Positions 16,832 to 26,393 of a DNA stretch of 60,885 bases are shown piece after piece. A model generated the notes under the pieces. That model saw only the letters and a list, made by a program, of their open reading frames with translations, made no database searches and was not told where the DNA came from. The translations under genes and the position numbers were made by a program. This DNA is from Acidobacteriota bacterium (lineage in GTDB: Bacteria > Acidobacteriota > Vicinamibacteria > Vicinamibacterales > UBA8438). Location of the stretch: contig DQNS01000047.1 of the NCBI GenBank assembly GCA_015659035.1, positions 1 through 60,885 on the forward strand, given 5' to 3'. Each line of letters begins with the position of its first letter. The first letter of the stretch is position 1.

Positions 16832-17491
16832 TCAGGCCTTATTGGTGCTGCCGCCTGCCAGCCGTGACACGCCGAGCGCGAGGGCAGCCGCGCCGCATGT
16901 GACACCGCCGGCGAACAGCCCCCAGCGAAAGGGTGGCGGCTCCATCTGGGCCAGGATGACGCGAAAGTCGAGCGTGAACGAGAGGAGCACCACGCCGCCC
17001 CCGGCTATCGCCAGGCCCCACAGCCACGGCGGGAAGCTGAGCCGCGTGCCCTGGTATTTCAGCCGGAGGAGCAGGAGCGACCCGATGATGAGCGCCACGC
17101 TGACGATGACGGGGGCGAGGACCGGCCCGACCCAGGGGACGGGGATCAAGAACAGGATGTCCGTGGTGAGCAGCGACGGCGGCCAGCCCAGGAAGACCCA
17201 CAGCCAGACGTAGTAGAAGATGTCCCAGATACCGAAGCTCAGACAGAACGCGAGAAACCACTCCCAGCGGTCGGTGCTCATGGCCGCCGTCACGCTCAGC
17301 AGCATGATCAACGTGGCAGCCTCTCGGCCGACCTCGATGGCGGCCATGCCTGGCTCGATGAGCACGAACGGAAAGCTGAACCCCTCCGGGTAATAGATGG
17401 CGCGCAGATATACCACGACGGCCGATTCGAGATAGGCCATCGCCACCGCGTAGACTGTGAGCCAGATCAGGCGTCGCTGTGGTCCCGACAT
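16832..17491 (-). CDS. Polytopic membrane protein of unknown function
   Basis: 219 residues with about six predicted membrane segments (for example LIWLTVYAVAMAYLESAVVV, FLAFCLSFGIWDIFYYVWLW, VLAPVIVSVALIIGSLLLL, WLWGLAIAGGGVVLLSF). There is no signal peptide or soluble domain. The acidic residues in YLESAVVVYLR and IEPGMAAIEVGREAATLIM sit inside membrane segments, which can indicate transport or enzymatic roles, but I recognise no characterised family. It is divergent from the DUF5916 gene (59 bases between starts) and convergent with the PQQ dehydrogenase at 15142. Confidence 0.72.
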   Translation of the reverse strand: MSGPQRRLIWLTVYAVAMAYLESAVVVYLRAIYYPEGFSFPFVLIEPGMAAIEVGREAATLIMLLSVTAAMSTDRWEWFLAFCLSFGIWDIFYYVWLWVFLGWPPSLLTTDILFLIPVPWVGPVLAPVIVSVALIIGSLLLLRLKYQGTRLSFPPWLWGLAIAGGGVVLLSFTLDFRVILAQMEPPPFRWGLFAGGVTCGAAALALGVSRLAGGSTNKA

Positions 17492-17550
17492 GGTGCGAAT
17501 GCGCGTCGGCGCCGTGCGTCGAGCCTGTGCGCCCTGTGCTCCCCGCCGCC

Positions 17551-19857
17551 ATGGTAGCGCGATACCTGCTGTTTTGGACCGATTCCGTTGCCCTCGGCGC
17601 CATCGTCACAACGCTGGCCGCGTCGGTCTTAACCCCCGTCCCGGTCCTCGCGCAGCCGCCGGCTGCCCAGACGCGCGAGACGACGTCGGCGGGCGTCCCG
17701 CTGGCGCGCGCGCACCGAGTCGTCCAAGGACCCGACGTCGACGGGGACGTCCTGGGGGACGCGGTCTGGGACGGTGCCCCGGTGCTCACGGGGTTCCAAC
17801 AGAACACACCCGACGAGGGGGAGCCGGCGTCGGAACGCACCGAGGTGCGCATTGTCTACACCGACGACACGATCTACTTCGGTGTCGTCTGCTACGTGCG
17901 CGACCCGGGCACGATCATCGTCTCCGACGCGCGGCGCGACTCGTCGTTGACCGAGACCGACAGCTTTCGACTCGTCCTCGACACCTATCAGGACCAGCAG
18001 AACGGGTTCGTGTTCGGGACGAACCCGGTGGGGCTGGAGTACGACGGGCAGCTGACCAATGCCGGGCAGGGGAGCGGCGGGACCGGCGGTGGCCTGGTGC
18101 GGCGCTCCGGCAGCCAGCAACAGCGCGGCTCGGGCGGCGGGTTCAATCTGAACTGGGACGGCGTCTGGCAGGTACGGGCGCGGATCTCCGATATCGGCTG
18201 GACCGCCGAGATCGCGATCCCGTTCCGGACCTTGCGCTATCCGTCGGGGGCCGTACAGACCTGGCGGCTCAACTTCCAGCGCAATATCCGGCATCGCAAC
18301 GAGGAGTCGTACTGGGCGCCGTTGCCGCGTCAGTTCAATCTGAATCGGCTCTCGCTCGCCGGTGAGATGCAGGGGGTTGAGGTGCCGGTGCAGCGGAACC
18401 TGAAGCTGACCCCCTATGTGCTCGGCGCGGCGATCCGCCGCGACGCCCACACGCGCGCCACCACGCTGGGCGACGTCGGAGCGGACCTGAAGTACAGCCT
18501 CACCCCGAGCCTCACGCTCGACCTGACCTACAACACCGACTTTGCGCAGGTGGAGGTGGACGACCAGCAGGTCAACCTCGACCGGTTCAACCTGTTCTTT
18601 CCAGAGAAGCGGCCGTTCTTTCTGGAGAACGCCGGACTCTTCTCGGTGGGGCAGCCGGGTCAGCTCGAGCTGTTCTTCAGTCGGCGGATCGGCATCGGCG
18701 CCAGCGGCGAGCAGGTCCCGATTCTGGGCGGCGGGCGGTTGTCGGGCAAGCTCGGGCGCAACACGAACATCGGTGTCCTGAACATGCAGACGGCGTCGGT
18801 GGCCGCGGGCGGCGTGCCGTCGAACAATGTCACGGTCGCACGCGTGCGGCAGGACTTCCGGAACCGGTCGAACCTCGGCGCGATGGTGGTCAATCGCCGC
18901 GCCACCGGCGGCCTCGCCGGTGCTGATGACCTCAATCGGAGCTATGCTGTGGATGGACGGTGGGGGTTCGGGGACACGGTCATGCTGTCGGGGTTCGCGG
19001 CCGGGACCGACACCCCCGGTGTCCGCGGTGACGCCCACGCGTACAACGTGGCGGCCAGCTACGAATCCCAGCGGTATCGCTATGGCGGCGGGTTCACCGA
19101 GGTCGGGCCGGCGTTCAACCCGGAGGTCGGATTCTACGCCCGACGGGGCTATCGTCGCGTCGATGGCGCGTTTCGCACCGCGTTCCGTCCGGAGAACTCG
19201 GTGGGGTTCCACGAGTGGAGCCCCCACGCCAGCTTCTTCACCGTCCGGAATTTCGACACCGGTCAGACGGAGTCGGAGTGGATTCACCTCGACAACACCA
19301 TGGAGTGGCGGAACGGGTTCTGGATGAGCACTGCGCTGAACGTGACGAGCGAAGGGGTGCTCGAGCCGTTCGAGATTTTCCCCGGCGCCATCGTCCCGGT
19401 CGATCGCTACGACCACACCGAGGCCCAGCTGCGGTTCAGGACCGATCAGGGCGCCCCCCTCAGCGTCGAATTCTTCTCGGTGTTCGGGGGATTCTTCGGC
19501 GGCCGGCGGACACAGCTGAGCCCGCGGCTGAGCCTGCGGGTGGGCGAGACCTTCAATACCCAGGTCTCCTGGGAGCGGAACGACCTCGATCTGCCGGGCG
19601 GCGCCTTCGTGACGAACCTGGTGCGACTGCGGGTCAACTACTCGTTCACGACCCGGATGTTCGTTCAGGCGCTGGTGCAGTACAACGATTGGGCCCGGCT
19701 CTGGTCCTCCAACCTGCGCTTCGGCATGTTGTCGGACGCCAACACCGGGCTGTTCATCGTCTACAACGAGATCGAGGGGATCGACCGGTTCATCCCGCCA
19801 GGCGCCGGCCGGAGCCTGACCCTGAAATACAGCTACCTGTTCGATCTGCTCAACTAA
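17551..19857 (+). CDS. DUF5916 protein: carbohydrate-binding CBM9-like domain plus outer-membrane barrel
   Basis: 768 residues from the ATG at 17551, which starts a signal peptide; the frame is open upstream to 17479 without signal character. The N-terminal part is a CBM9-like beta-sandwich (VDGDVLGDAVWDGAPVLTGF, EVRIVYTDDTIYFGVVC). It leads into DUF5916, with FGTNPVGLEYDGQLTN, WTAEIAIPFRTLRYP, NFQRNIRHRNEESYWAP and FFPEKRPFFLENAGLF, and a C-terminal series of amphipathic strands typical of an outer-membrane barrel (ends LKYSYLFDLLN). Known members are surface proteins of Bacteroidetes and Acidobacteria of unproven function; sugar binding is inferred from the first domain. A strong bidirectional terminator follows the stop within 10 bases. 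Confidence 0.83.
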   Translation: MVARYLLFWTDSVALGAIVTTLAASVLTPVPVLAQPPAAQTRETTSAGVPLARAHRVVQGPDVDGDVLGDAVWDGAPVLTGFQQNTPDEGEPASERTEVRIVYTDDTIYFGVVCYVRDPGTIIVSDARRDSSLTETDSFRLVLDTYQDQQNGFVFGTNPVGLEYDGQLTNAGQGSGGTGGGLVRRSGSQQQRGSGGGFNLNWDGVWQVRARISDIGWTAEIAIPFRTLRYPSGAVQTWRLNFQRNIRHRNEESYWAPLPRQFNLNRLSLAGEMQGVEVPVQRNLKLTPYVLGAAIRRDAHTRATTLGDVGADLKYSLTPSLTLDLTYNTDFAQVEVDDQQVNLDRFNLFFPEKRPFFLENAGLFSVGQPGQLELFFSRRIGIGASGEQVPILGGGRLSGKLGRNTNIGVLNMQTASVAAGGVPSNNVTVARVRQDFRNRSNLGAMVVNRRATGGLAGADDLNRSYAVDGRWGFGDTVMLSGFAAGTDTPGVRGDAHAYNVAASYESQRYRYGGGFTEVGPAFNPEVGFYARRGYRRVDGAFRTAFRPENSVGFHEWSPHASFFTVRNFDTGQTESEWIHLDNTMEWRNGFWMSTALNVTSEGVLEPFEIFPGAIVPVDRYDHTEAQLRFRTDQGAPLSVEFFSVFGGFFGGRRTQLSPRLSLRVGETFNTQVSWERNDLDLPGGAFVTNLVRLRVNYSFTTRMFVQALVQYNDWARLWSSNLRFGMLSDANTGLFIVYNEIEGIDRFIPPGAGRSLTLKYSYLFDLLN

Positions 19858-19860
19858 AAA

Positions 19861-19893
19861 AAACGCGTGGGAACTTGGGGTTCCCACGCGTTT
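19861..19893. terminator. Bidirectional intrinsic terminator
   Basis: Perfect 14-bp stem AAACGCGTGGGAAC / GTTCCCACGCGTTT with a 5-base TTGGG loop. The stem is preceded on the plus strand by an A-run, which on the minus strand becomes a T-run after the hairpin. It lies between the convergent DUF5916 gene and the PQQ dehydrogenase gene at 19915, so it can stop transcription from both sides and is strongest for the minus-strand gene. Confidence 0.9.
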
Positions 19894-19914
19894 GGCTTGG
19901 TGCTATGACCAAGC

Positions 19915-22053
19915 TCAGTGCGCCCTGCCGCCGGCGACGTGCGGATTGACGGCGAACGCCGCCAACCCGTCGTTGAGCTGGACGATGATGTACTGTTCGC
20001 CGTCGTGGACCCAGCTCGACAGCCCGTAGCGTGTCGACCCCGGGATCTCGATGGCGCCGACCCGCTCTCCGGTGCGCTTGTCGATCGCGAACAGGTTCCA
20101 CGTGTTGTCGCTGGTCTGCCCCGAGGCCAGCAGCAGGGTCGGGGTCACCGTCATCACGGCATGGCCGCCGCGCCCGGGATTGGTGGGGGCGTTGGGAACA
20201 CCCTGTAACAGCGGGTGGTTCCGGAGCGCTTCCTGCTGCGCCTCGGCCGCGTCGCCGTTCGGGATGACCCACAGATACTCGCCGGTGTTCATGTCGATCG
20301 CGCTGATCCGTCCGACGGGTCCCTTCCAGATCGACAGGCCGTCGATGCTCTCCGGGTTGGCCCTGCGACCGCCCCGGCCGCCGCGTCCACCTCGGCCCCC
20401 CCCGCCGCCCCCGGCACCCGAGGTCGCCCGCGAGAAGTCGGAGTAGGTCGTGCCGGTCTGGTGATCGCCGTCCAGGTTGGACCCGATCGCGGGGGCCACC
20501 GACAGGCGCCCGCAGCCGCTGTGCGACGTGACGAACATGACGCCGGCCACCGGATCTCCGACGGCCGGGCCGGTGATGTTCGTGCCACCCGTGCCCCCGG
20601 GGCAGTTGCGCGCGGGGCCGGCTCCCTGCTCGTTCCCTACATGCGTCGGCGGGTTGAAAAAGGGCGCGAAGAAGTTCCCGGCTCGGGCCACCTCGAGCGC
20701 CCGCTGCCTCAGCTCCGGGGTGTAGTCGATCAGATGCGCTTCGGTGCGCCCCTGTAGGTCATAGGCCGCCGGTTTGGTCGGGAACGGCTGGGTAGCGGCC
20801 AGCTTCTCACCCGGCACGTTCGACTGCGGTACCGGCCGCTCTTCGATCGGCCAGATCGGCTCGCCGGTCTCCCGGTTCAAGGCGTACAGGAACGCCTGCT
20901 TGGTGGCCTGGAAGACCCCCTTGATCTGGCGGCCGTCCACCGTGACGTCCATCAGGACCGGGGCGGTCGGTGTGTCGTAGTTCCAGATGTCGTGGTGCAC
21001 CATCTGGAAGTGCCACCGCCGCTCGCCGGTTTTCACGTCGAGCGCGATCATGCTCGTGCTGAACAGGTTGTCGCCGGGGTGGAACCCGCCGTAGTAGTCG
21101 ATCGTGGCGCCGTTGGTCACGATGTAGACGAGCCCGAGCGCCGGGTCGGCCGACATCGGCGCCCAGGAAGAGACATCGCCGGTCCACTGCCAGGCGTCGT
21201 TCTCCCAGGTGTCGTGACCGAACTCGCCCGGCCGTGGGATGATGTGGAACTTCCAGAGGAACTCGCCGGTCCCGGCGTCATAGCCCAGGATGTCGCCGGG
21301 GACGTTTTCAACGCGGGTCTGGTTGTAGCCCTGCTCGGCCGAGTTGCCGATGACCACGACGTCGTTGACGACGATCGGGGGGGATGAGCTGGTGATGTAG
21401 CCGATGTCCTGCGGGATGCCCTGGTTGGGGTCGTAGGGCCGGTCCATGCTCGTCCAGGGACTCCAGTCGGCGATCAGATCCTCGACCATGTCGACCGTGC
21501 CTGACTCGCCGAACCCGGCGAGCGCGACCGGACGGCCCCAGTTCTCGAGTGGTCGCCCGGTCTCGGCGTCGAGCGCGTGCAGGAAGAAACCGGGGCTGGT
21601 GATGTAGACGACGCCCCGGCCATCCACCTCGGCGTAGGCGATGCCCTTGCCGTAGCCCGCCCGCATCGAGTACTCCCACCGATGGGTGTTCGGCTCGGTG
21701 AAGGTCCAGAGCACCTCGCCCGACACCGGGTCGAGGGCGATCACGTGGCGGCGGTCACCGCTGACGGTGATCAGCTTGCCATCGACATACGTTGGCGTCG
21801 CGCGTGCGGTGCTCGGTCCGAAGCTGGACGCGTTCCACCGCCAGGCCAACTTAAGCTCCTCGAAGTTCGAAGCGTCGATCTGGTCGGCGGGTGTGTAGCG
21901 GGTGTGCCATGCGTCCCCGCCCAGGTAGGTCCACTGCGCGTTCTCAGTGCCTGGTCCTTGAGCGAGGCTAGGCGTCGGCGCGGCCAGCAGGACACCAAGT
22001 ACGAGAGCGAGCGCCGGCACGATCGCGCGCGCGCCTGATGCAGGTCTTCTCAT
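19915..22053 (-). CDS. PQQ-type quinoprotein dehydrogenase with Asn at the catalytic Asp position
   Basis: 712 residues: signal peptide, then a quinoprotein propeller of the membrane glucose-dehydrogenase-like class ([32 protein letters not shown]). The active-site block reads [19 protein letters not shown]. In E. coli membrane glucose dehydrogenase the matching segment has Asp (D466) where this protein has N358; D360 is retained. A glycine/arginine-rich linker (about residues 560-580, [11 protein letters not shown]) interrupts one blade. Gene start at 22053 has GGAGGAG upstream. It is a paralogue of the 24265 gene on the other strand. It may be a periplasmic polyol or sugar dehydrogenase, or a catalytically altered propeller, given the Asn. 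Confidence 0.8.
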   Translation of the reverse strand: MRRPASGARAIVPALALVLGVLLAAPTPSLAQGPGTENAQWTYLGGDAWHTRYTPADQIDASNFEELKLAWRWNASSFGPSTARATPTYVDGKLITVSGDRRHVIALDPVSGEVLWTFTEPNTHRWEYSMRAGYGKGIAYAEVDGRGVVYITSPGFFLHALDAETGRPLENWGRPVALAGFGESGTVDMVEDLIADWSPWTSMDRPYDPNQGIPQDIGYITSSSPPIVVNDVVVIGNSAEQGYNQTRVENVPGDILGYDAGTGEFLWKFHIIPRPGEFGHDTWENDAWQWTGDVSSWAPMSADPALGLVYIVTNGATIDYYGGFHPGDNLFSTSMIALDVKTGERRWHFQMVHHDIWNYDTPTAPVLMDVTVDGRQIKGVFQATKQAFLYALNRETGEPIWPIEERPVPQSNVPGEKLAATQPFPTKPAAYDLQGRTEAHLIDYTPELRQRALEVARAGNFFAPFFNPPTHVGNEQGAGPARNCPGGTGGTNITGPAVGDPVAGVMFVTSHSGCGRLSVAPAIGSNLDGDHQTGTTYSDFSRATSGAGGGGGGRGGRGGRGGRRANPESIDGLSIWKGPVGRISAIDMNTGEYLWVIPNGDAAEAQQEALRNHPLLQGVPNAPTNPGRGGHAVMTVTPTLLLASGQTSDNTWNLFAIDKRTGERVGAIEIPGSTRYGLSSWVHDGEQYIIVQLNDGLAAFAVNPHVAGGRAH

Positions 22054-22161
22054 CGAGTCTCCTCCATTGCCGGGCTCGTGCCGCTTCCTGCAATCCGGTC
22101 GGCGTTCCTGGAGCGGAGCGGCAGCAAGCTGAATCCGAGATTCGCATTATAGTGTGTCCCG

Positions 22162-22290
22162 ATGAAAAGTGGAGTCGTTGCGGTCGTGGTCCTGGTGCGG
22201 ACGCTGTTGGTGGCCCTGCTGCTCGTGGGCTGTGGCGGCTCCGAACCGGTCCAAGCCGTGCGCGTCCGCTCCGATCCTGACGCGCGCCAC
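22162..22290 (+). pseudogene. Possible 5' fragment of a lipoprotein gene
   Basis: From the ATG at 22162 (a CATTATAG -10-like sequence lies just upstream) the frame starts with a good lipoprotein signal, VLVRTLLVALLLVGCGG. After about 40 residues it runs into antisense of the DUF2911 gene's 3' end and loses all protein character. It is either a very short lipoprotein ending at 22386 or, more likely, the head of a gene whose body is missing. Confidence 0.35.
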
Positions 22291-22914
22291 TCAGGTGCCG
22301 AGCGTGAACGCCACCGAGGCCAGCTTCGTGTCCCAGAGCAGCGCCAGGGTGCCACCCGTGTCGGTGATGTCGAGAAACTGCCATGAGAGCTGGTCGAACG
22401 AACGCGGCAGGGTCTCGACCGTCATCGGTATTCGGACCACGTCTCTGTCCGGCGTGTATTCGAAGGCGCCAAAGAGCGCCTCACGGTTGCCGGCGTCGTA
22501 GCTGACCTGGGCCCGCCAGCTCGAGACGATGAATTCCCACGGCGTTGCCCCCAGGTCGATGAAGAGCGTGTATTCGCCGGGCGCGATCGCCGTGGTGGCG
22601 AAGACCAGCGGCACGTCGGTAATCAGACGGGTCGTCTGATTGGCCCCGGCCCGCCAGATCGGGGCGCCGTCGTTGAGATGCTCGCGGTAGTCGTCCGCAC
22701 CGAAGATGTCACGACCGCGCTTGAGGGGCCGGCCGTAGCGAACCTCGATCCAGTCGCCGTTGACGAAGCCGCGCACCGGATCGTAGTAGCCCCCGATCTG
22801 GGTAGCCGAGCCTCCGGCCGGGCTCATGATGCGCCGCTCCTGCGCGGAGAGCCGTACGGACATCGCCACCAGGCAGATGGCGCCAAGCGTGAAGAGCAGT
22901 CGCGCGCGTGTCAT
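22291..22914 (-). CDS. DUF2911 secreted protein
   Basis: 207 residues with an N-terminal signal peptide. The body matches DUF2911: SPAGGSATQIGGYYDPVRGF, WIEVRYGRPLKRGRDIFG, APIWRAGANQTTRLITDV, IAPGEYTLFIDLGATPWEF, and a C-terminal WQFLDITDTGGTLALLWDT strand pair. The family, common in Bacteroidetes and Acidobacteria, is predicted to be a periplasmic beta-sandwich of unknown role; the W-R-x-G-x-N motif is invariant. Its length is complete for the family, even though a strand-switched lipoprotein fragment abuts its 3' end. Confidence 0.85.
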   Translation of the reverse strand: MTRARLLFTLGAICLVAMSVRLSAQERRIMSPAGGSATQIGGYYDPVRGFVNGDWIEVRYGRPLKRGRDIFGADDYREHLNDGAPIWRAGANQTTRLITDVPLVFATTAIAPGEYTLFIDLGATPWEFIVSSWRAQVSYDAGNREALFGAFEYTPDRDVVRIPMTVETLPRSFDQLSWQFLDITDTGGTLALLWDTKLASVAFTLGT

Positions 22915-22978
22915 GTTCGGGCTCCTGTTCAGGCTCTCTCTGGCCCTGGTCTCTCCCAGAAGTCTACGGTATGATCAG

Positions 22979-23040
22979 CCTGCTAGCGAAGCTGCGCCTC
23001 AAACCGACAAGTGAACGCGGTGCGCCCCCTCGCTAGCAGG
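22979..23040. repeat. Inverted repeat CCTGCTAGCGA/TCGCTAGCAGG
   Basis: Perfect 11-bp arms at 22979-22989 and 23030-23040 enclose a 40-base spacer, in the 268-base gap between the divergent DUF2911 gene and the PDLQGxW gene at 23183. The spacer is not obviously self-complementary. It could be an operator-like site or a small palindromic element; there is no T-run for a terminator. Confidence 0.55.
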
Positions 23041-23182
23041 AGCCTTTTTCAGAGCCTCGCGACGCGGGGGCCAGACATCTGCGCGCGTCATGAAAACTTG
23101 CTTCAAACGTTACGATGTCACCCGTTGGAGACGTCGTGCCGGCGTGTATCCTGTGTTGACCCGTTCACCTGGAGGGGTAGCC

Positions 23183-24166
23183 ATGCGCATCCTGCTCATC
23201 GCCTGTTTGTCGCTCGGCGTGGTCCTGTTGGTCCCGCTTGCCGGCCAGGCGCAAGCGGTCGAGCCGGCTGACTGGACCCCGCCGCGGACACCGGACGGTC
23301 ACCCCGACCTGCAGGGTGTCTGGGACTACCGGACCATGACGCCGCTCGAGCGGCCGACGAGCTTGGCCGACAAGGCGTTCTTCACCGCGGAGGAAGCGGC
23401 CACCTACGAGCGGGAGTCGGTGGCACGCCGGGACAAGGACCGCCGGACCGAGGACGGCCTGAGCGCCCAGGCGGACGTGGCGGCCGCCTATAACGAGTTC
23501 TGGTGGGACTACGGGAAGAAGCTGTCCGACCTGCGCACGTCGCTCATCGTGGATCCGCCGGATGGGCGTATCCCGGCGCAGACCGAGGAAGCGGTCGCCG
23601 CCACCGCAGCCCGCCGCGAGGCGAGGCGGGGGCGGGGCCCCACACCGGGTCCGGAGAATCGCGGGCTGTGGGAACGGTGTCTCACGCTTGGGGTGCCGCG
23701 GCTGTCGGGCGCCTACAACAACAACTTTCAGCTGTTCCAGGCGGCCGACCACGTGGTCATTCTGAACGAGATGATCCACGACGCGCGCATCATCCCTCTG
23801 GATGGGCGCCCGCATGTCGACCCGAAGGTTCGCCAGTGGCTCGGCAACTCCCGCGGTCGCTGGGATGGGGACACCCTGGTCGTCGAGACCACGAATTTCA
23901 GTGACAGGACCAGCTTCCGCGGCGCTCAAGAGAATCTCCATCTGACGGAGCGCTTCACTCGGATCGGCCCCAGCACGCTCCTCTACGAGGTCACGGTCGA
24001 GGACCCGACGACCTTCGAGCGCCCCTGGACGTTCGCGCTGCCGATGAACCGGAACGACGGGCTGGTGTACGAGTATGCCTGTCACGAGGGGAACTACGGC
24101 ATGGTGAACCTGTTGCTGGGCGCGCGGGCCGAGGATGCCGTGCTCGCGGCGGCCGATGGCCGTTGA
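23183..24166 (+). CDS. Secreted protein of the PRTADGxPDLQGxW family, copy 2
   Basis: About 327 residues from the ATG at 23183, chosen because GGAGGGG lies just upstream and a clean signal peptide follows (MRILLIACLSLGVVLLVPLA). It carries the family blocks PPRTPDGHPDLQGVWDYRTM, TPLERPTSLADKAFFTAEEA, SLIVDPPDGRIPAQTEE, AYNNNFQLFQAADHVVIL and DTLVVETTNFS, and ends with YEYACHEGNYGMVNLLLGAR. It is closer to the 47230 copy (YNEFWW, YNNNF, NYGM variants) than to copy 1. Function is unknown; export is predicted. The PQQ dehydrogenase at 24265 follows 98 bases downstream on the same strand. Confidence 0.8.
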   Translation: MRILLIACLSLGVVLLVPLAGQAQAVEPADWTPPRTPDGHPDLQGVWDYRTMTPLERPTSLADKAFFTAEEAATYERESVARRDKDRRTEDGLSAQADVAAAYNEFWWDYGKKLSDLRTSLIVDPPDGRIPAQTEEAVAATAARREARRGRGPTPGPENRGLWERCLTLGVPRLSGAYNNNFQLFQAADHVVILNEMIHDARIIPLDGRPHVDPKVRQWLGNSRGRWDGDTLVVETTNFSDRTSFRGAQENLHLTERFTRIGPSTLLYEVTVEDPTTFERPWTFALPMNRNDGLVYEYACHEGNYGMVNLLLGARAEDAVLAAADGR

Positions 24167-24264
24167 TTCTTGGGGGCTGGTTGTATTGACAAGTACTAGG
24201 TTGGAGCGATAATCAGCGCAGTGTTTCGTCTTCGCTGTCGTACATCCCACGCTCGGAGGAAGAG

Positions 24265-26331
24265 ATGAGAGCAAACGTGCAACGTCGTCGACGGCCCGCC
24301 CGCGTGCTGGGCGTGACCCTGGTTCTGGCAGCGCTGCTGGCGGTCTCGGGCGTGAGTGCCCAGGAACCGGGCACCGAGGACGGGGAATGGCGGTACCAGA
24401 GCGGTGACGCGGGGGGCACCCGTTTCTCGCCGCTCGACCAAATCGATGCGAGCAACTTCGGCGACCTCGAGGTGGCCTGGGTGTTTCGCGGAGACAACTT
24501 CAGTCCGCACGCCAACTACACCTTCAAGTCCACGCCGAGCTATATCGACGGCGTACTTTACACCACGGCCGGCTATCGCCGCACGGTCCTGGCGATCGAC
24601 CCGTCGAGCGGCGAGCAGCTCTGGTCCTACCGCGAGCCGAACACGGTGCGGTGGGAGCAGTCGATGCGCGCCAGCTACGGCAAAGGGGTGGCGCACGGCT
24701 ATGTCGATGGCCGTCTGATCATCTACGTCATCACCCCCGGCTTCTTCCTGCACGCGATCGATGGCAAGACCGGTCAGCACCTCGAAGGGTTCGGCACCCG
24801 GGTGCCGATCGAGGGGTTCCCGGAGACCGGGGTTGTCGACCTGCTGGCCGACCTGGGGCATGACTACGACCCGAACACCGGGCTCGACCCGGGTACGGGC
24901 TACATCACCAGCTCGTCGCCGCCCATCGTGGTCAACGACACGATCGTCGTCGGCAACTCGCACGAACAGGGCTACAGCCAGTCGCGGATCGAGAACGTGC
25001 CGGGGGACATCCTCGGCTACGACATACGGACCGGTCGGCACAAGTGGAAGTTCAATATCATCCCGCAGTCGGAGAGCGAGTTCGGTTTCGACACCTGGGA
25101 GAACGATGCCTGGCAGTGGACCGGCGATGTGTCGTCGTGGGCCCCGCTGGCGGCAGATATGGAGCGTGGCATCGTCTACATCCCCACCAACGCACCGACG
25201 ATCGACTACTACGGGGGGTTCAGACCGGGCAACAACCTGTTTGGCACGAGCATCATCGCGCTCGATGTCGAGACCGGGAACCGGCTTTGGCATTTCCAGA
25301 CCGTGCACCATCCGATCTGGAACTACGACCTGCCCAACGTCCCGATTCTGGTCGACGTGACGGTGGACGGCGAAGCGGTGCCGATGGTCATCCAGACGAC
25401 CAAGCAGGGGATGACGTTTGCGTTCAATCGCGTGACCGGCGAGCCGGTCTGGCCGATCGTGGAGCGCCCCGTGCCGGCGTCGGTCGTGCCGGGTGAGCAG
25501 CTCTCGGCCACGCAACCGTTCCCGACCAAGCCGGCGCCGCTCGAGGCGCTCGGGTTGCCCGAGGAGAACGTGATCGACTTCACGCCTGAGCTCAGGGCCG
25601 AGGCGTTGGAGATCATGAGCCGGTACCGGATCGGTGGCCCGTACATGCCGCCGCTCAACGAGGGGCACACCCAGAGCGTCCAGGGGTGGATCTCGTGCTC
25701 GGGCGGGCTCAACATCACCAACCCGGCGGCGCTCGACCCGACCACCGGCATCTTGTATCAGCCGTCCGCGCCGGGGTGCTCGGGCCGACTGGTGCGGCCT
25801 GGCATCGACGCCGACGGCGACACGCATACCTGCACGTCGTCGTCGGGGGACTGCTGGACGACCGGGACGACGATCGCCGACTGGGTGCAGGGCGGCGGTG
25901 TGGGCTTTGGCGGTCCACAGGGCCTCCCGATCACCAAGCCACCCTACAACCGGGTGACGGCCATTGACATGAACACGGGTGAGCATCTGTGGTGGGTGCC
26001 GATTGGCGAGGCCTCGGACCGCCTGAAGCGCCATCCCGCCCTGCAGGGTGTGGATCTGACCGGTGTGGGTGGCGGCGCCCGCGCCGTGTCGATGGTGACC
26101 GGCAGCCTGCTGCTGACCACACGTGGCTCGAACGGTCCGGCGGTGCTGGATGCACGGAACAAGCAGACCGGCGAGCTGGTGGGCACCGCGGAACTGCCGG
26201 CCCCGGGGCAATATGGGATGATGACCTACATGCACGAGGGACATCAGTACATCGTTGTTCAGGTCGCGCGGGGTGGCACGTACCAAGGAGCGCTGGCTGC
26301 GCTGAAGCTGCCGGGCGGCGACGAGCACTGA
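24265..26331 (+). CDS. PQQ-type quinoprotein dehydrogenase, paralogue with WNYD active-site variant
   Basis: 688 residues with GGAGGAAGAG before the ATG and a signal peptide. Propeller blades include WRYQSGDAGGTRFSPLDQID and LAIDPSSGEQLWSYREPN. The active-site block is FQTVHHPIWNYDLPNVPIL, so N353 stands in place of the usual catalytic Asp of membrane glucose-dehydrogenase-like enzymes, with D355 conserved; the HHD of the 19915 paralogue is HHP here. Unique cysteines (ISCSGG, PGCSG, HTCTSSSGDCW) may form disulfides. No cytochrome domain. It was probably a periplasmic dehydrogenase ancestrally; whether it still oxidises a substrate is uncertain. A strong terminator follows at 26362. Confidence 0.8.
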   Translation: MRANVQRRRRPARVLGVTLVLAALLAVSGVSAQEPGTEDGEWRYQSGDAGGTRFSPLDQIDASNFGDLEVAWVFRGDNFSPHANYTFKSTPSYIDGVLYTTAGYRRTVLAIDPSSGEQLWSYREPNTVRWEQSMRASYGKGVAHGYVDGRLIIYVITPGFFLHAIDGKTGQHLEGFGTRVPIEGFPETGVVDLLADLGHDYDPNTGLDPGTGYITSSSPPIVVNDTIVVGNSHEQGYSQSRIENVPGDILGYDIRTGRHKWKFNIIPQSESEFGFDTWENDAWQWTGDVSSWAPLAADMERGIVYIPTNAPTIDYYGGFRPGNNLFGTSIIALDVETGNRLWHFQTVHHPIWNYDLPNVPILVDVTVDGEAVPMVIQTTKQGMTFAFNRVTGEPVWPIVERPVPASVVPGEQLSATQPFPTKPAPLEALGLPEENVIDFTPELRAEALEIMSRYRIGGPYMPPLNEGHTQSVQGWISCSGGLNITNPAALDPTTGILYQPSAPGCSGRLVRPGIDADGDTHTCTSSSGDCWTTGTTIADWVQGGGVGFGGPQGLPITKPPYNRVTAIDMNTGEHLWWVPIGEASDRLKRHPALQGVDLTGVGGGARAVSMVTGSLLLTTRGSNGPAVLDARNKQTGELVGTAELPAPGQYGMMTYMHEGHQYIVVQVARGGTYQGALAALKLPGGDEH

Positions 26332-26361
26332 TGTAGGGCGCCACGCTCGCCGTTTCACATC

Positions 26362-26393
26362 AACGGGCCCGGGGAGGGTTCCCCGGGCCCGTT
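26362..26393 (+). terminator. Intrinsic terminator after the PQQ dehydrogenase gene
   Basis: Perfect 14-bp stem AACGGGCCCGGGGA / TCCCCGGGCCCGTT with a GGGT tetraloop, followed by the T-rich TCGTGTTTCC. It lies 30 bases after the stop at 26331. Confidence 0.85.

Noticed and set aside
17629..19887. 752-codon open frame on the minus strand
   Set aside because: Antisense to the DUF5916 gene; low-complexity composition rich in Arg, Pro and Val, no signal peptide or motifs. It exists only because of high GC3.
20341..20440. Repetitive CCGCCGC/CCACCTC run as a tandem repeat element
   Set aside because: It is coding sequence for the glycine/arginine-rich linker inside the minus-strand PQQ-type protein.
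24196..26358. 720-codon minus-strand open frame
   Set aside because: Antisense shadow of the PQQ dehydrogenase at 24265; no protein features.
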